From Streptomyces toxytricini (GTDB lineage Bacteria; Actinomycetota; Actinomycetes; Streptomycetales; Streptomycetaceae): a DNA stretch of 58,376 bases. Made by a program: the position numbers and the translations under genes. The notes under the pieces were generated by a model, which was not told the origin of the DNA, ran no database searches, and saw only the letters and a program-made list of their open reading frames with translations. Below, piece after piece: positions 57,877-58,376 of the stretch (position 1 is the stretch's first letter; every line of letters begins with the position of its first letter). The stretch spans positions 52,150-110,525 of the forward strand of contig NZ_BMTY01000025.1 of assembly GCF_014649915.1 (NCBI RefSeq), written 5' to 3'.

Positions 57877-58376
57877 TCACTCCGCGCCCGGGCCCCGGTC
57901 GCTTCCGGGGAGCCGGCGCGCGCCGGACTGGTCGACGGCGTCGCGCCGGCCGTGGCCCTCCGTCCACTCCAGCGCGGAGACCTCCGGATAGTGCAGGTCG
58001 AAGGCGGGCGACTCCGACCTGACGCGGGGGAGGGTGTCGAAGTTGTGGCGGGGCGGCGGGCAGGACGTCGCCCACTCCAGTGACCGGCCGAAGCCCCACG
58101 GGTCGTCGACGGTGACCCGCGGCGCCGTCTTGGCGGTCTTCCACACGTTGTAGAAGAACGGGAGCGTCGACAGGCCGAGCAGGAACGCGCCGACCGTCGA
58201 GACCATGTTCAAGGGGGTGAACCCGTCGGCCGCCAGGTAGTCGGCGTACCGCCGGGGCATGCCCTCCGCACCCAGCCAGTGCTGCACCAGGAAGGTGCCG
58301 TGGAAGCCGATGAACAGCGTCCAGAAGTGGATCTTGCCGAGGCGTTCGTCGAGCATGGTGCCGGTCATCTTCGGCC
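57877..58376 (-). CDS. ctaD: Cytochrome c oxidase subunit I, C-terminal part (cut by the window)
   Basis: The window shows the last 166 residues: PKMTGTMLDERLGKIHFWTLFIGFHGTFLVQHWLG, a membrane segment with the conserved GMPRRYADY, further hydrophobic helices, and the actinobacterial tail WATSCPPPRHNFDTLP and SPAFDLHYPEV. This is subunit I of aa3-type terminal oxidase, which binds haem a, haem a3 and CuB; those ligands lie outside the window. The gene runs off the right edge. Confidence 0.93.
   Translation of the reverse strand, partial: PKMTGTMLDERLGKIHFWTLFIGFHGTFLVQHWLGAEGMPRRYADYLAADGFTPLNMVSTVGAFLLGLSTLPFFYNVWKTAKTAPRVTVDDPWGFGRSLEWATSCPPPRHNFDTLPRVRSESPAFDLHYPEVSALEWTEGHGRRDAVDQSGARRLPGSDRGPGAE

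Overview
The window is typical Streptomyces-type actinobacterial chromosome. It has very high GC, dense genes on both strands, many GTG and a few TTG starts, and Streptomyces-style families (WhiB-like protein, partner-switching regulators, DUF4142, EACC1-associated caspase, actinobacterial holin-X). It holds about 57 supportable protein genes. I saw no rRNA, tRNA, CRISPR array, transposase or integrase. No gene-free stretch exceeds 300 bases; the longest gaps are 6284-6555, 18530-18795, 44073-44336 and 3005-3249.

Layout. 1-6283 (mostly minus strand): a cut-off membrane protein, a DHA2-type MFS exporter, a small plus-strand protein, a receiver-less NarL/LuxR fragment, a metallophosphoesterase and a carotenoid oxygenase. 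6556-9430: a GNAT enzyme, a small protein and a PLP-dependent Orn/Lys/Arg-type decarboxylase. 9586-18529: a stress-signalling block made of an alternative sigma factor, an RsbW-like ATP-binding protein, an RsbV-like STAS protein, a PAS/GAF/SpoIIE phosphatase and a 1345-residue hybrid kinase whose N-terminal half is a HAMP array. 18796-20220: a WhiB-like protein, a secreted protein and a small membrane protein.

20276-22741 is the most unusual locus. A macrodomain gene is followed by a fusion of a uracil-DNA-glycosylase-like domain with an R-S-ExE ADP-ribosyltransferase domain. The pair is preceded by a match to the RecA-independent, PafBC-dependent DNA-damage promoter (TTGTCAGTG-N8-TAGTTT) and followed by a 19-bp-stem terminator. 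This reads as a DNA-damage-induced ADP-ribosylation and de-ADP-ribosylation module. Two other DNA-damage genes lie elsewhere: a pyrimidine-dimer-glycosylase-like gene at 24786 and a spore-photoproduct-lyase-like radical SAM gene at 56263.

22845-36695: VOC proteins, a DUF2945 protein, an ECF42-type sigma factor with its YCII partner, a CPA antiporter divergent from a stand-alone tsaD, a DUF4142 protein, an M20 amidohydrolase, a flavodoxin, a GH65 phosphorylase with beta-phosphoglucomutase, and cutA. 36865-43370: a lipase, then a two-component system and a MacB-like ABC exporter that carry matching GTGTATC-type sites. 45499-48181: an EACC1-caspase pair of the conflict-system type, overlapping and translationally coupled. 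48294-58376: an MBL hydrolase, a second DUF4142 protein, an envelope-stress-like operon (holin-X and DUF3618), a MarR regulator divergent from an MMPL transporter across a shared operator, the SPL-like enzyme and the 3' end of ctaD.

Family assignments come from reading motifs and from memory of the families, not from searches.
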